Assembly: GCA_002449665.1 (NCBI GenBank)
Contig: DJXH01000027.1
Coordinates: 1-64,000 of the forward strand
DNA from: Bacteroidales bacterium UBA7009
GTDB lineage: Bacteria > Bacteroidota > Bacteroidia > Bacteroidales > Paludibacteraceae
Direction: 5' to 3'
DNA: 64,000 bases
Position 1 is the stretch's first letter. Every line of letters starts with the position of its first letter. Shown here piece by piece: positions 8,701 to 18,175 of the stretch. Below the pieces are notes generated by a model. It was not told the origin of the DNA and ran no database searches. It saw nothing but the letters and a program-made list of their open reading frames with translations. Made by a program: the position numbers and the translations under genes.

Positions 8701-9873
8701 GGCAGCAACTCTTATCCGAATCTTGAAGCTGGAGTCGGATATACTATATATGGTGTGTCGCCTCAAGTGAAGATGGAGAATACGGAAGGAACGGCGCAGC
8801 GTGTATATTGCTATTTGCGCTTCCCTATGCAGGTTAACCTGATGCTCGGGGAGCGTAGTCAAGACGGCAGCCGTACAGTCAGTGTAACACCTTACGGCAT
8901 AACGGCAAACACGCTTAATGCAGGTGTCAGACCAAATGATGCAGGTTGGAATCTTGTAGGTAACCCTTATCTTGCTGATTATAATAGTGTAAGTACGCTT
9001 AATGGTGCAAGCATAATAGGACTTTTGCAGATGCAGGACGGCGAGTATGTATGGGTTGGCAATCAGCGTTATGTGGTTATCCCATCAGATGATGGCCGCA
9101 CCTATACGCCCGCTCTTGCAGCAAACGTTGCTTTGCCTGCTTTCCGAAACTTCTTCGTGCAGATTGGTACGGGTGATGTCCTCTCTTTTGATATTACTAA
9201 TCGTGCTCAAAACGCCCCTGCGCGGATGTTGGTAAATGAAACAACGGCAAGTATTGAGTTAGCGGGAAATGGAGAAAAAGATATTGCAGGCTTGCTTTTT
9301 GCAGACGGATATACAGCAGATTATGAGTTTAATGCCGACCTCGCCAAGTGGAGTAATGCCGGACTTGAACTTGCGGTGAAGGCAGGTGATGATCACCTGT
9401 CGGTGGCAGCACTGCCACGAAGCAGCGAGACTGAGTTTATCCCGCTGTCGGTGAAAGCAGTCAAAGAGGCAGACTATACTTTCTCTTTGACTGATGATTT
9501 GGGCGAGTGTAACACTTCGCTGTATCTCTATGATGCTGCGGCTGACGTGCTAACCGACCTTACGCGTATGTCTTACTGCTGTTATCTCGGCGCGGGCAGG
9601 TATGATGACCGTTTCTTTGTCTCAGCCGTGCCGCCGAGAACACCTACTGCGATAGAGCAAACGACGACAGGCACAATGGTGCAGGCAGCAGAGGGAGAGA
9701 TACGGATAAGGGCAGCAGTAAAGATGCTTGTCAGCATATATGATGTGTCCGGCAAATGTCTGTATTCCGACGAGATAGATGGAGACAGACGGTTGCCTGT
9801 GGATAAGGGTGTGTATATAGTGAATACTGCTGCGGCTGATGCGGCAGGTTCGGTAAAAATAATCATACGATAA
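5770..9873 (+). CDS. Large T9SS-secreted BspA-like repeat protein
   Basis: A 1367-residue secreted protein. Signal peptide MKHFYFTCLFLLLGSTLCHA. From about residue 120 to 610 there are 18 BspA-type repeats centred on CYxxMFxGCTAL, many with variant heads (IGESGCENMF, VGLHGCHSMY). One Flg_new/InlB-B-like repeat follows (NTNEGTWDDG ... FTGWNTSADG, about 665-735), then a long beta-rich region. The last 75 residues (from TAIEQTT; SIYDVSGKCLYSDEID; GVYIVNT) are a type A T9SS sorting domain, so the mature protein should reach the cell surface through the type IX translocon. It resembles the protein at 2923-5433 in repeat type but has twice as many copies and a true sorting domain. The next gene starts 16 bases after its stop, so it probably heads an operon with the paralogue array. 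Confidence 0.85.
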   Translation: MKHFYFTCLFLLLGSTLCHATDYFTVTAEAPAAKISLTNVGTGGDKPSLQCSTDGGATWSNFVAGSNTVTLTSVGDKAMFRGTNPAGFSRDYAKGYKFAATAKISVSGNIMTLVDGDNPSAVISSTACFANLFNGCTNLVSSEGLMLPATRLAPFCYYRMFYGCTALVSPPKRIEALSVAESGCLDMFRTCRALTAIPVIYADTIGESGCENMFMGCTSLVAPQDIRAKVIGIKGCSAMFSSCTAMTTAPAITDIVSIGERGCFSLFASCTSLTSVPDLQAKTIGECGYREMFNKCTSLTTAPEIKAAVIGKYGCYKMYAGCSALVSSPDLKAESVSTNAYQEMFAECGQLTAAPYIAAKVIGISTCSKMFYNCKKLSLAQASLPATAVSDSGCYSMFEGCTVLTHAVSMPSVKVVGLHGCHSMYKGCTALTTGAETLAATRVMNYGYAEMYRNCSKLTTACETLPAEIIGNYAYQYMFGNCALLTAAPEILATNIGTNSMAYMFSGCKALTTVQKLLPATRLTNNCYQGMFSSCTALTTAPELPAMTLANYCYNSMFSGCTALVNAPVLPALSLTYDNNGTETNYTGCYSLMFNGCKALKEIEVHFTSWGLGTGSNTDTSNKYPTNRWLDGVAANGTFRAPCQLENIRGVHNIPANWQFECMVSVTFDVNTNEGTWDDGNTDSRMLFVPLDEIPQAYKEGCLFTGWNTSADGTGTKFELTNQPVEATTYFAQFRPIAFDVVDWQNNLFVVRTTATDIVSIDVQAEGSEKKVSNALADCLIDNPGVYALSFNRTDVYDRFGGRLNLTFRDNANTIIGYYVIPIPVLVDDATNSSSFADLTDKDIWVLDGGQMTIDGSVEAQDLYVSGGGKLVVPTGCQLAVNRLVLRGGRLNDDGSYSFCYPQLVANGAVRTFGSVVDYEYLVSDKQYYSLALPYTVNIKDVAYLDGSRADLVVMRYNGLQRTSGQTGWQTMWNPFTGSNSYPNLEAGVGYTIYGVSPQVKMENTEGTAQRVYCYLRFPMQVNLMLGERSQDGSRTVSVTPYGITANTLNAGVRPNDAGWNLVGNPYLADYNSVSTLNGASIIGLLQMQDGEYVWVGNQRYVVIPSDDGRTYTPALAANVALPAFRNFFVQIGTGDVLSFDITNRAQNAPARMLVNETTASIELAGNGEKDIAGLLFADGYTADYEFNADLAKWSNAGLELAVKAGDDHLSVAALPRSSETEFIPLSVKAVKEADYTFSLTDDLGECNTSLYLYDAAADVLTDLTRMSYCCYLGAGRYDDRFFVSAVPPRTPTAIEQTTTGTMVQAAEGEIRIRAAVKMLVSIYDVSGKCLYSDEIDGDRRLPVDKGVYIVNTAAADAAGSVKIIIR

Positions 9874-9876
9874 AAT

Positions 9877-9881
9877 GGAGG
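9877..9881 (+). promoter_or_regulatory. GGAGG ribosome binding site deciding the start at 9890
   Basis: GGAGG lies 8 bases before ATG 9890 and directly after the preceding stop. Clear Shine-Dalgarno sequences are rare in this window. It favours 9890 (signal peptide MKTYFTRM...) over the in-frame ATG at 9875, which would overlap the site. Confidence 0.6.
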
Positions 9882-9889
9882 ACACGACA

Positions 9890-12800
9890 ATGAAGACTTA
9901 TTTTACACGTATGATTGCAGTTGTTGCCCTGTCGCTTTTGTTTGCTCTCAACGCTCTTGCTGACAGTCCGTGCTTTGACTATACCGATCTCTCGTCTGCC
10001 AAGTGTGAGACCGCCTCTTTTGATGACCAAGAGCGGCTTCGCTCGTGGAACGCCAACAGGGTAGATAACGGTCCGGAAGCATCTACGAGTCGGCATACGG
10101 TGCATACCGACCCGCTCGAACTTGATGCTCGCACTGCTTACCAACTGCGCACCACCTTGCCCGATGGCAGACCTTCAGTAAGGCTCGGCAACTGGGATAT
10201 AAACAAGCAGGCAGAGCGTATAACATATTCATATACTGTGCCGGAAGATAATCCCGTGCTTATTCTTTACTATGCAGTGGTGCTTGAAGATCCCGGGCAT
10301 GAGGAAGAGGCGCAGCCGCGTTTTACTATGGACTTGCTGCAAAACGGAGTGCCGGCTCAAAGTGAGTGTTTCTCTTTTGACTTTAAGTCGGGCTTTGATA
10401 TGGACTCCGCTTCGTGGCACCTTGAGATGCCCGGTATATGCTGGAAAGACTGGACGATGATGGGTGTCAGTCTTGCCGACTTTGCAGGTCAGACAGTCCA
10501 GCTGCAGTTCACTACCTATGACTGCTCCAAGGGCGAACACTACGGTTATGCCTATTTCGGTATCGAATGCCGCAGCAACAAGATGGAAACAACTTCCTGC
10601 GGCAGTTATGAGGACAGTGATGCCGCCACATTCATTGCCCCTGACGGCTTCAACTACCGCTGGTATCTGCCATCTGACCCCGAAACGACATTATCGACAG
10701 AACGCACCTTCCACCATACCGGCGCAACGGCGACATACTATTGCGATATAATAAACAAGGAGAACGAGAATTGCTACTTTACTCTCCAAGCCACGCCGGA
10801 AGCACGCTATCCTATTGCAGAGTTTGCGTTTACACAACAGATAACAGAATGTGCTGATACAATTTATGTTACCAACTTGAGCGGAGTGTCGGCTGACGGT
10901 GTAAGCAAGAAGGACCCGATAGAAGACTGCGACAATTACTTGTGGGACTTCGGCGACGGTCGCACATCCACTGATAAAGAGCCTGTTATATCTTATTCCG
11001 CTCCCGGCACTTATACCCTTTCTCTTATTGCCGGACTGAATGATTGGCAGTGTGCTTCGTCCGAATATACCGCTACTATTACCGTTGAGCCGCGTGCAGA
11101 GGCGGGAAAAAGAGAGGTAACGATGTGTGAGGGTGAGCGTATGCTATGGCATGGAAAGGAATATACCGAGGAAGGCGAGTATGCCGACCCGCTCGGCAAC
11201 GGACTATGCGACTCGGTGCTTATACTCACAGTCAATCCCATAGGCAAAAGTGTGGTATATGATACTATCTGCCACGGCGATGCATACTCTTGGCGCGGTG
11301 CAACGCTCTCGCAAGCAGGTGTTTATACGGATACCGCATACAATAAAACAGCCGATGGATGCGACAGTGTCTATTATCTGAACCTTGCTTATTATACTCG
11401 TTACGACCGTGTTCCTCAAGAGTTGCAAGACCGTATGAACACTGCTGTATCACGTCGTCGCGATGTAAGTTACTACTCGTCTAACGCCGAACCTTGGGAC
11501 GACCCGTATATGCTTGTTCATATAGACCACGAGACCGTCAATGCCGCAACTTTTGACTGGCACGGCAAGACTTATACAGAGTCGGGTGTATATGCAGACA
11601 CGTTGAAGACTGTGCAACACGGCTGCGACAGTATAGTCTTCCTCGACCTTACTCTTACCCTCGTGCCGACAATGACGGTAGTTCCCGAAAGCGACAGTTT
11701 CTGCAAGGGCGATGTCTATATTTGGGTCGGGCGCGACAGTAAATTCGCTTCGCTTACCGAAGGTGGCGAATATCGTGATACGGTTGTTGCTCCCGTTACA
11801 CTTGATACAACCTTGTATGTTCTTACGCTTACAGAGTTGCAGCCTTCGGCAGATGATGTCCGTCTTACTATCTGCGATAAGCAACTGCCTTATACTTGGA
11901 ACGGCATTACATGCAATTCTGCTAATGACTATACTTATACTACTACTAATGCGGCGGGGTGTGACAGTATAGTAACGCTGCATCTCAAGGTGGACACTTA
12001 TTCCGCTTCAGATACGACTGCCTCTATCTGTGCCGCCGAGTTGCCTTATAAGTGGCATGGTAAGACACTGACAGAGGCAGGGACGGCAACAGATGTAGTG
12101 GTCAATTCCGTCGGCTGCGATAGTATAATAACTCTGACACTTAAAGTGTTGCAGCCTTCGGCAAGTAGCGAAAATGTTACTGTATGTGATACACTGCTGC
12201 CATATATATGGAATGGCATTAGATGTACGGAAACTAAAGACTATACCTATACCACAACTAACAAGGCAAGCTGCGACTCCGTTGTTACTCTGCATCTTAC
12301 AGTTATTACTTGTGAGCGACCTGAACCTGAACCCGAACCTGAACCCGAGCCTGAACCCGAACCCGATTGTAACGGATTGCAAGCAGTAGTAACGATGGAT
12401 ACACTTTGTGCCAACGACAAGTATCTGCCTATTGATATTCAGATAACAAGCGGCAAGTGGACTAACTGCTCTGCTGTCTTTGACGAGAACGCCAAGGCGC
12501 AAGGCTTTGAGGATATAACTTCTGTTACTATGCTTGGGAATATGCCCCGCATACCTGTTCCACGGCAGGCAGACACCACGCAATATGTTCGCCCGGACAA
12601 CTATACAATGACTTTGAGCCTGACGGACACTTGTGGCAAAGTTAATAATTTCACGCTCGGTTTTACTGTTCTTTATCCGTCGTGGATAATATTACAGCGG
12701 TGGAACGATGTGCTGGCTCTACTTAATGACCGCTACAATGGCGGATATGTCTTCTCCTCTATCCGCTGGTTCCATGAGGGGCAAGAACTTGAAGGCAAGG

Positions 12801-13180
12801 GCGAACACCACTCGTATGTATATATACTCCCCAACCTCAGTTATCAGGAAGCGCACTGGGCAGAACTCACCCGTGCTGACGATGGTAAGACTTTCCGCAC
12901 CTGCTATATCTATCCACGTCCTGCCGGCAACGGCACCACTTTTGCCACCGAGCGTGTGCGACTGAACATCATTTCAAGCAGGCGTTATGGTATAACCACC
13001 GACCTTAACGGACATTATACAGTATATCACGTCAGCGGCTGTCTTATTCAGACCGGCGTTTTCGGCTCCGTTTATGGTTCGCCTGACTTGAAGATGGATG
13101 TAATACCTACAGGGACCTATATAGTCGTTTTCCGTTCGGATGACGGAGTGGTGGAGACGAAGAAATTGTTTGTTGATTGA
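9890..13180 (+). CDS. Array paralogue 1: PKD and GCDS-repeat secreted protein with T9SS tail
   Basis: A 1096-residue secreted protein, first of seven tandem paralogues. Signal peptide to about residue 24; head domain (about 25-240) ending in the shared pattern WKDWTxxGVxLxxFxGQTV; an Ig-like domain (APDGFNYRWYLPSD, about 245-310); a PKD domain around 315-400 (YLWDFGDG, SAPGTYTLSL), the only PKD in the array. Six or seven repeats follow, each with a Cys near the start and GCDSIVTLxLxV at the end (about 405-805), then a (PE)7 linker. After it come the conserved C-terminal modules: LCANDKYLPIDI ... VRPDNYTMTL, then YPSWIILQRWNDVL ... LTRADDGKTFRTC (about 930-1005). The last 75 residues resemble a T9SS sorting domain (YTVYHVSGCLIQTGVF, GTYIVVF). 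Two Cys per repeat suggest disulfides outside the cell. Ligand unknown. Confidence 0.8.
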   Translation: MKTYFTRMIAVVALSLLFALNALADSPCFDYTDLSSAKCETASFDDQERLRSWNANRVDNGPEASTSRHTVHTDPLELDARTAYQLRTTLPDGRPSVRLGNWDINKQAERITYSYTVPEDNPVLILYYAVVLEDPGHEEEAQPRFTMDLLQNGVPAQSECFSFDFKSGFDMDSASWHLEMPGICWKDWTMMGVSLADFAGQTVQLQFTTYDCSKGEHYGYAYFGIECRSNKMETTSCGSYEDSDAATFIAPDGFNYRWYLPSDPETTLSTERTFHHTGATATYYCDIINKENENCYFTLQATPEARYPIAEFAFTQQITECADTIYVTNLSGVSADGVSKKDPIEDCDNYLWDFGDGRTSTDKEPVISYSAPGTYTLSLIAGLNDWQCASSEYTATITVEPRAEAGKREVTMCEGERMLWHGKEYTEEGEYADPLGNGLCDSVLILTVNPIGKSVVYDTICHGDAYSWRGATLSQAGVYTDTAYNKTADGCDSVYYLNLAYYTRYDRVPQELQDRMNTAVSRRRDVSYYSSNAEPWDDPYMLVHIDHETVNAATFDWHGKTYTESGVYADTLKTVQHGCDSIVFLDLTLTLVPTMTVVPESDSFCKGDVYIWVGRDSKFASLTEGGEYRDTVVAPVTLDTTLYVLTLTELQPSADDVRLTICDKQLPYTWNGITCNSANDYTYTTTNAAGCDSIVTLHLKVDTYSASDTTASICAAELPYKWHGKTLTEAGTATDVVVNSVGCDSIITLTLKVLQPSASSENVTVCDTLLPYIWNGIRCTETKDYTYTTTNKASCDSVVTLHLTVITCERPEPEPEPEPEPEPEPDCNGLQAVVTMDTLCANDKYLPIDIQITSGKWTNCSAVFDENAKAQGFEDITSVTMLGNMPRIPVPRQADTTQYVRPDNYTMTLSLTDTCGKVNNFTLGFTVLYPSWIILQRWNDVLALLNDRYNGGYVFSSIRWFHEGQELEGKGEHHSYVYILPNLSYQEAHWAELTRADDGKTFRTCYIYPRPAGNGTTFATERVRLNIISSRRYGITTDLNGHYTVYHVSGCLIQTGVFGSVYGSPDLKMDVIPTGTYIVVFRSDDGVVETKKLFVD
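12320..12367 (+). repeat. Pro-Glu hexanucleotide repeat (linker in paralogue 1)
   Basis: Seven tandem CCN-GAR units followed by CCC-GAT, encoding (PE)7-PD between the GCDS repeats and the conserved C-terminal modules. Such linkers are usually extended and stiff. The hexamer unit keeps the frame if copy number changes. Confidence 0.85.
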
Positions 13181-13191
13181 TTATAAATATA

Positions 13192-16100
13192 ATGAGAGAG
13201 ATGCAACGTTTATCTTCTTGGATTCGTTTGTTTTGTTGGTCAGCCTTATCGGCTTGTGGAGTGTTATCTGCATATAGTCAGTGTTTTAATATGGAGACAC
13301 TTGATGCCGCAGGTACGGAGTGCAAAGTGGCAAACCACGAGTTTGAGTATTTGGATTCATATAGTTATTGGTATGCTTGGAAGTGGTATGACAATACTCG
13401 TGAGGACTACGGACTGACAGGCTATAACTCTCGCTATCGTATGCAGAACTACCAGTGTACACGCCAGACGGTGGTTCGCACCGCCGGTACAGACCAACTG
13501 CAGCCCGCTCTCTCTATGCTTCCCCCGGGCAAGACTACAGCCATTCGTCTTGGTAACCCTTGTACAGGTACCCCAGGGCAGACTGCTCAAATCAATCCGC
13601 AACAGTATGCATCTTGGCATCCGCAGGCAGAGATGATTACCTTTGAGTTTACCGTGTCTGCAGATAATCCCATTGTGCTTATTGATTATGCGGCTATTAT
13701 GGATCGCGTAAACCACCAGTTTGCCGACTCGAGAAAAGACAATTCACCTATCATAGCATTTAGTATAGACGACACGAACGACAAAACGCTTGACGAGAAT
13801 ACAACATCGTTTGCCAAAAGAGGTAACAGCACTATTCAGACCGACCCCGCTTGGAAGCGTTTTTCCCGCCCCGGGTTCTCCAACTGCTATTGGAAAGATT
13901 GGTCCTCTGTCGGCTTTGATCTTACTCCGTATATAGGCAGGCGGGTGAAGTTGTGCGTGGAGAACTACGAATGTTCTTTCTCAACAGGCACGCTGACGTA
14001 TGATGGTCATATTTCAAGTTTCAAGTATTGTCCCGACCATTTCTCATACGTTTATTTCTACGCTTCCTGCGCTCCGAAGGTGATTGAGACGGAGTGTCTT
14101 GAAGAAGGCAAGGCACGCCTTACCGCTCCGGAAGGTTTTACGTATCAGTGGTTTAAGCAGTCTGCTCCGAATACAATCATCTCCACGGCGCGCGATGTGA
14201 TAGTGGCAGGTGACGGCTCAACCTACTCCTGCCGCCTTACTCAAAAAGAGGGTATGACCGGCAGTTTTGTGCTTACCGCCAAACCTCTTTGTGCCAAGGA
14301 GAAATACATATACAAGACCATCTGCGACGGCGAAAGTTATTTCTTCAACGGAGCCTATCGTACCAAGTCTGACACTTACGTACAGGTAACTCCTCTCGGC
14401 GGAGGTATAGACAGCACGACCTATCTCGTTTTGACTGTGCAAAAGGCAACCAATGCTCCCGTGGAGTATGCCACGTTTTGCGAGGGCAGTCCGTATAAGT
14501 GGGAGAAACACGGAACGAAGTTCGCAGCCCTGACGGAAGAAAAAATATACCGTGATACGTTGCGCACGAGAGCAGGGTGCGATTCTATTCGCTACGAACT
14601 GCATCTTACCAAGCAGGAGCGTGTGCGCATAACAGAAACACACACCGTTTGCCCCGAGTTCTTCGACGGCGGCAACGGCTTTGACTGGCACGGTATAAGC
14701 ATCTCGCAGATGGCAGACGAAGGACGGCAAGTGTCAGTGCCGTCCGTTACAGGCTGCGACACACTTTTTACACTGCACCTTGAGACGAGTGAGACAGTCG
14801 TTTCATACGATACAGTCATAGCCGAGGTATACGGTTTGTGGACTGCACCCGATGGTCGTTCATTCACGTTAAATTCGATGTTAGCTAATCTGTACCATGA
14901 TAACGGTTACTCTTTCCAAAACGGAGCGTGCAAAGAGAAAGTGTATCTTACTGTTATTATCGCAAAGACAGAAACGGAGCATATTACCAAGTGTTCCAAC
15001 GAACTGCCCTTTACTTGGCATGGCAAGACTATTTACGGAATGCAGAACAACGGTCTGCGCGTAGAGGGCAAGGATGCAGACAATAATCTTGTCTATTATC
15101 AGCTTGACCTTAAAGTGAATCAGACATCGGCTGTTACTATAGACACCGCTCTTTGCTATGGTGAGACATTCCGCATTGGTTCTGAAATGTTCTCTGAAAC
15201 AGGTGATTATGTCCGCACCCTTGCAAATGCCGCCGGTTGTGACAGTGTAGTTACGTTGCATCTGCGTGTTGCCTCCAAACCGCAGGAGGTGGTGGAGAAT
15301 TGGGATATATGTGCCGGTGAGAGTATCCCATGGTTTGATCACGAAGCAAAATATCCTTCCCTGCCTGCTGCCACAGACACCTACCACGATACGATTTTCA
15401 ACTCATTCGGCTGCGACAGTATCCGTTTCACGCTCAACACCACCTTGCGACATCCCTCAAGTGCTACGCTTAAAGACGAGATTTGCAAGGGCGATAGTCT
15501 GCATTTCTTTGATACTGTTCTATATACCACAGGCATATACGAACGGCATATCTTCAATGTCTATGGCTGCGACAGCCTTGTTACAATGGACCTGACGGTA
15601 AGTGATACCAAGTCCGAAACTTTTGCCGATACCATCTGCGAAGGTGAAACACGCGCGTTTGTGGATACTTTGCTTAAAACGACAGGTACTTATTCACGCC
15701 ATCTTACTACTTACAAAGGCTGTGACAGCCTGCTGACTATCAACCTTATAGTGGGCAAGAAATATAATATCGTTGTCGATACCGCTTTCTGCGAGGGTGG
15801 AGTATATGCTTTCCCCGATACGGTGGTCAGGACGACAGGCGTTTACACCCGCTCGTATCTTACTTATCTCGGCTGCGACAGTATCGTAACCGCCCGCGTT
15901 AGCGTTCACGACAATGTGTTGATAGAAAAGACACTAAGTCTGTGCAGAGGCGGTGAATATGCTTTCTCAGATACTACTGTGAATACTACCGGCGACTATA
16001 CTCGCCACTATGTCAGCAGTACCGGCTGCGACTCTACCATAGTCTTGCACCTTACCGTAAACGATATAGCCACCGGCGATACCACAGCCTATATCTGTTC

Positions 16101-18147
16101 GCCCGAACTGCCATATACCTGGCACGGCAAGACCTTGTATGCTGCAGGTACGGAAACGGATGCGCTGACCTCTTACCTTGGTTGCGACAGTGTAGTAACT
16201 CTGCATCTGAACGTGAGCGAACCGACATCGGCTGATGTGTATGACACTATCTGCGGCGGCGAGAAATATCCGTTTAACGGCAATAACTATTGGAGTACAG
16301 GCACTTATACGGCAGTCCTGACCAACGCCGCCGGTTGCGACAGTACGGTTACGCTCCATCTCTTTGTAGCCGACCCGACCTCATCGCTCGTGTATGACAC
16401 TATATGTCAGGGCGATACTTACGCCTGGGAAGATACCGTGCTTACCACTGCCAATACTTATCATCGCCATTATCTCAATTATCTCGGCTGCGACAGTACG
16501 GCTTCTATCCGCCTGCATGTCAGTCAGCCGTCGGTGAAGAACCTCAGTCTCAAAGTCTGCGAGGGCGAGAAGTACGCTTTCTCCGATACGGTTGTAAACA
16601 CTGCCGGTATCTATGTCCGCCACTATACTAACGCTGCCGGTTGCGACAGTACCGTTACGCTCGATTTCTCCTTTAGTGATGCAACGGAACTCGCCGTTTC
16701 CGATTCTTATTGTAAGGGCGGGTTCTATATCTTCGGCGACTCTACTATCTATACCCCGGGTGTTTATACTCACACTTTTGTTCGTGAGGGTAAGTGCGAT
16801 TCCACTGTCATACTGACCCTTGCGGAAGAGGAGGCGCCCATAAATTATGAAACGAAAACGATAATCAAAGGGCAGACCTACCGTTTCGGAGGCAGAAATC
16901 TGACAGAGGCTGACGTCTATCGCGATACTACGTATGAGGATATAACACATTGTATGCTCATTACGGAACTTACTCTTATAGTCAATCTACCCGATGAGAA
17001 TACCATTTACGAGTACGATACCATCTGCCTTGGCGACAGTTATACTTGGACCGGGCATGAAGGTTTTGAAGACCTGACGGAAGAGGATGTATATATAGAC
17101 ACCTCCGTGCCATATACCACTTATATCCTTACTCTTACCGTTCAATCACCTGTAACGGAATCTACTATTGAAGCCATTGTCAGTTCGGCTGAACCTTACA
17201 ACTGGCTTGGTCATCCGGGTTTTGATGCGCTTACGGAGTCGGATATGTATTACGATACTGCGTACTATGCCACCGGCTGCGACAGTGTCTATTATTCGCT
17301 TCATCTGCAAGTGTATAACCCTGTTGTGGAAGTGGAGATAACAGCAGACACCGTTTGTGCGGATGACGATAGTTTTGCTCTTTATATTGCAACTCTTGAC
17401 GGCAGACCTGCCTCGGCTGATGTCGTCTTCTCCGATGCTGCACACGCTTTGGGCTTCAAAGATACTTCCGATTTGGCTATCGGCGGCGATAATGCGATTT
17501 TCTATATCTCTATGCCCGAAAATGCCGATGAAACCAAGTATATTCGTCCGGACGATTATTCGCTGACGGTGAGGATTACAGATATCTTTGGTCATATCAC
17601 GTCTCACGTAGCTCACCTTACCGTCATCTATCCCTCTTGGGTGATAATGCAGCGTTGGCAGGATGTGCTTATGGTGCAAAACGAGCGATATAACGGCGGT
17701 TATGTCTTCTCTGCTATTGCTTGGGAGGCAGACGGCAGGAGCGTACAAGGCAGAGGTGAGCATAACGGTTATCTCAGAGTGGACGGAGGTCTTAAACCGG
17801 AGGTGGCTTACCGTGCTTTGCTTACTCGTGCTGACGACGGCAAGACTTTGCCTACTTGCGATGTCTATTATGCCGATACCGTGGAGAGTAAGACCACATT
17901 GAAAGAAGAGTTCGTTTTTCTCTCTCCTCGTGGAGGCAACTATCGAATGGTGAAGGTGGAAGCCGACTGCTCCGGTTCATATATCATTTATGCAGCCGAC
18001 GGCAAACGGATAGGCTGCGGCAGGTTTGGAGCAGCATATATGCAGACTGACATTCAGTTTCCTCTCTCCGCCGCACAGGGTATATACCTTATTCGTTTCT
18101 CCACAGACAGCGGCAATACTCTTACCCGCAAATGGCAAGTAAAATAA
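13192..18147 (+). CDS. Array paralogue 2: long GCDS-repeat secreted protein with T9SS tail
   Basis: About 1651 residues. Signal peptide near 1-35 (LFCWSALSACGVLSAYSQ); head domain about 36-300 with YWKDWSSVGFDLTPYIGRRV; Ig-like domain about 305-370 (LTAPEGFTYQWFKQ). Between about 370 and 1375 there are some 18 to 19 repeats with a start like ICEGETRAFVDT or ICSPELPYTWHGK and an end like GCDSxVTLHLxV. The conserved modules follow (VCADDDSFALYI ... IRPDDYSLTV; YPSWVIMQRWQDVL from about 1480; LTRADDGKTLPTC), then a T9SS-like tail. The last 510 bases are nearly identical to those of paralogue 3. The frame overlaps the end of paralogue 1; ATG 13192 is taken, though ATG 13201, preceded by GAGAGAG, is equally possible. 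Probably translated from the same message as its neighbours. Confidence 0.8.
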   Translation: MREMQRLSSWIRLFCWSALSACGVLSAYSQCFNMETLDAAGTECKVANHEFEYLDSYSYWYAWKWYDNTREDYGLTGYNSRYRMQNYQCTRQTVVRTAGTDQLQPALSMLPPGKTTAIRLGNPCTGTPGQTAQINPQQYASWHPQAEMITFEFTVSADNPIVLIDYAAIMDRVNHQFADSRKDNSPIIAFSIDDTNDKTLDENTTSFAKRGNSTIQTDPAWKRFSRPGFSNCYWKDWSSVGFDLTPYIGRRVKLCVENYECSFSTGTLTYDGHISSFKYCPDHFSYVYFYASCAPKVIETECLEEGKARLTAPEGFTYQWFKQSAPNTIISTARDVIVAGDGSTYSCRLTQKEGMTGSFVLTAKPLCAKEKYIYKTICDGESYFFNGAYRTKSDTYVQVTPLGGGIDSTTYLVLTVQKATNAPVEYATFCEGSPYKWEKHGTKFAALTEEKIYRDTLRTRAGCDSIRYELHLTKQERVRITETHTVCPEFFDGGNGFDWHGISISQMADEGRQVSVPSVTGCDTLFTLHLETSETVVSYDTVIAEVYGLWTAPDGRSFTLNSMLANLYHDNGYSFQNGACKEKVYLTVIIAKTETEHITKCSNELPFTWHGKTIYGMQNNGLRVEGKDADNNLVYYQLDLKVNQTSAVTIDTALCYGETFRIGSEMFSETGDYVRTLANAAGCDSVVTLHLRVASKPQEVVENWDICAGESIPWFDHEAKYPSLPAATDTYHDTIFNSFGCDSIRFTLNTTLRHPSSATLKDEICKGDSLHFFDTVLYTTGIYERHIFNVYGCDSLVTMDLTVSDTKSETFADTICEGETRAFVDTLLKTTGTYSRHLTTYKGCDSLLTINLIVGKKYNIVVDTAFCEGGVYAFPDTVVRTTGVYTRSYLTYLGCDSIVTARVSVHDNVLIEKTLSLCRGGEYAFSDTTVNTTGDYTRHYVSSTGCDSTIVLHLTVNDIATGDTTAYICSPELPYTWHGKTLYAAGTETDALTSYLGCDSVVTLHLNVSEPTSADVYDTICGGEKYPFNGNNYWSTGTYTAVLTNAAGCDSTVTLHLFVADPTSSLVYDTICQGDTYAWEDTVLTTANTYHRHYLNYLGCDSTASIRLHVSQPSVKNLSLKVCEGEKYAFSDTVVNTAGIYVRHYTNAAGCDSTVTLDFSFSDATELAVSDSYCKGGFYIFGDSTIYTPGVYTHTFVREGKCDSTVILTLAEEEAPINYETKTIIKGQTYRFGGRNLTEADVYRDTTYEDITHCMLITELTLIVNLPDENTIYEYDTICLGDSYTWTGHEGFEDLTEEDVYIDTSVPYTTYILTLTVQSPVTESTIEAIVSSAEPYNWLGHPGFDALTESDMYYDTAYYATGCDSVYYSLHLQVYNPVVEVEITADTVCADDDSFALYIATLDGRPASADVVFSDAAHALGFKDTSDLAIGGDNAIFYISMPENADETKYIRPDDYSLTVRITDIFGHITSHVAHLTVIYPSWVIMQRWQDVLMVQNERYNGGYVFSAIAWEADGRSVQGRGEHNGYLRVDGGLKPEVAYRALLTRADDGKTLPTCDVYYADTVESKTTLKEEFVFLSPRGGNYRMVKVEADCSGSYIIYAADGKRIGCGRFGAAYMQTDIQFPLSAAQGIYLIRFSTDSGNTLTRKWQVK
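17632..18147 (+). repeat. Duplicated 3' segment, copy 1
   Basis: Codes for the YPSWVIMQRWQDVLMVQNER module through the C-terminus of paralogue 2. It matches 21527-22042 with few differences, including long exact runs, and the downstream flank is also related (ATAAGACAAGAC here, ATAAGACAAAAC after paralogue 3). This indicates recent duplication or gene conversion. Confidence 0.85.
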
Positions 18148-18175
18148 ATAAGACAAGACTAAAATACCACAATAG

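Noticed and set aside
9047..9235. A 62-codon plus-strand frame inside the second BspA-like gene
   Set aside because: Alternative frame of a clearly coding region without start signal or conserved features.
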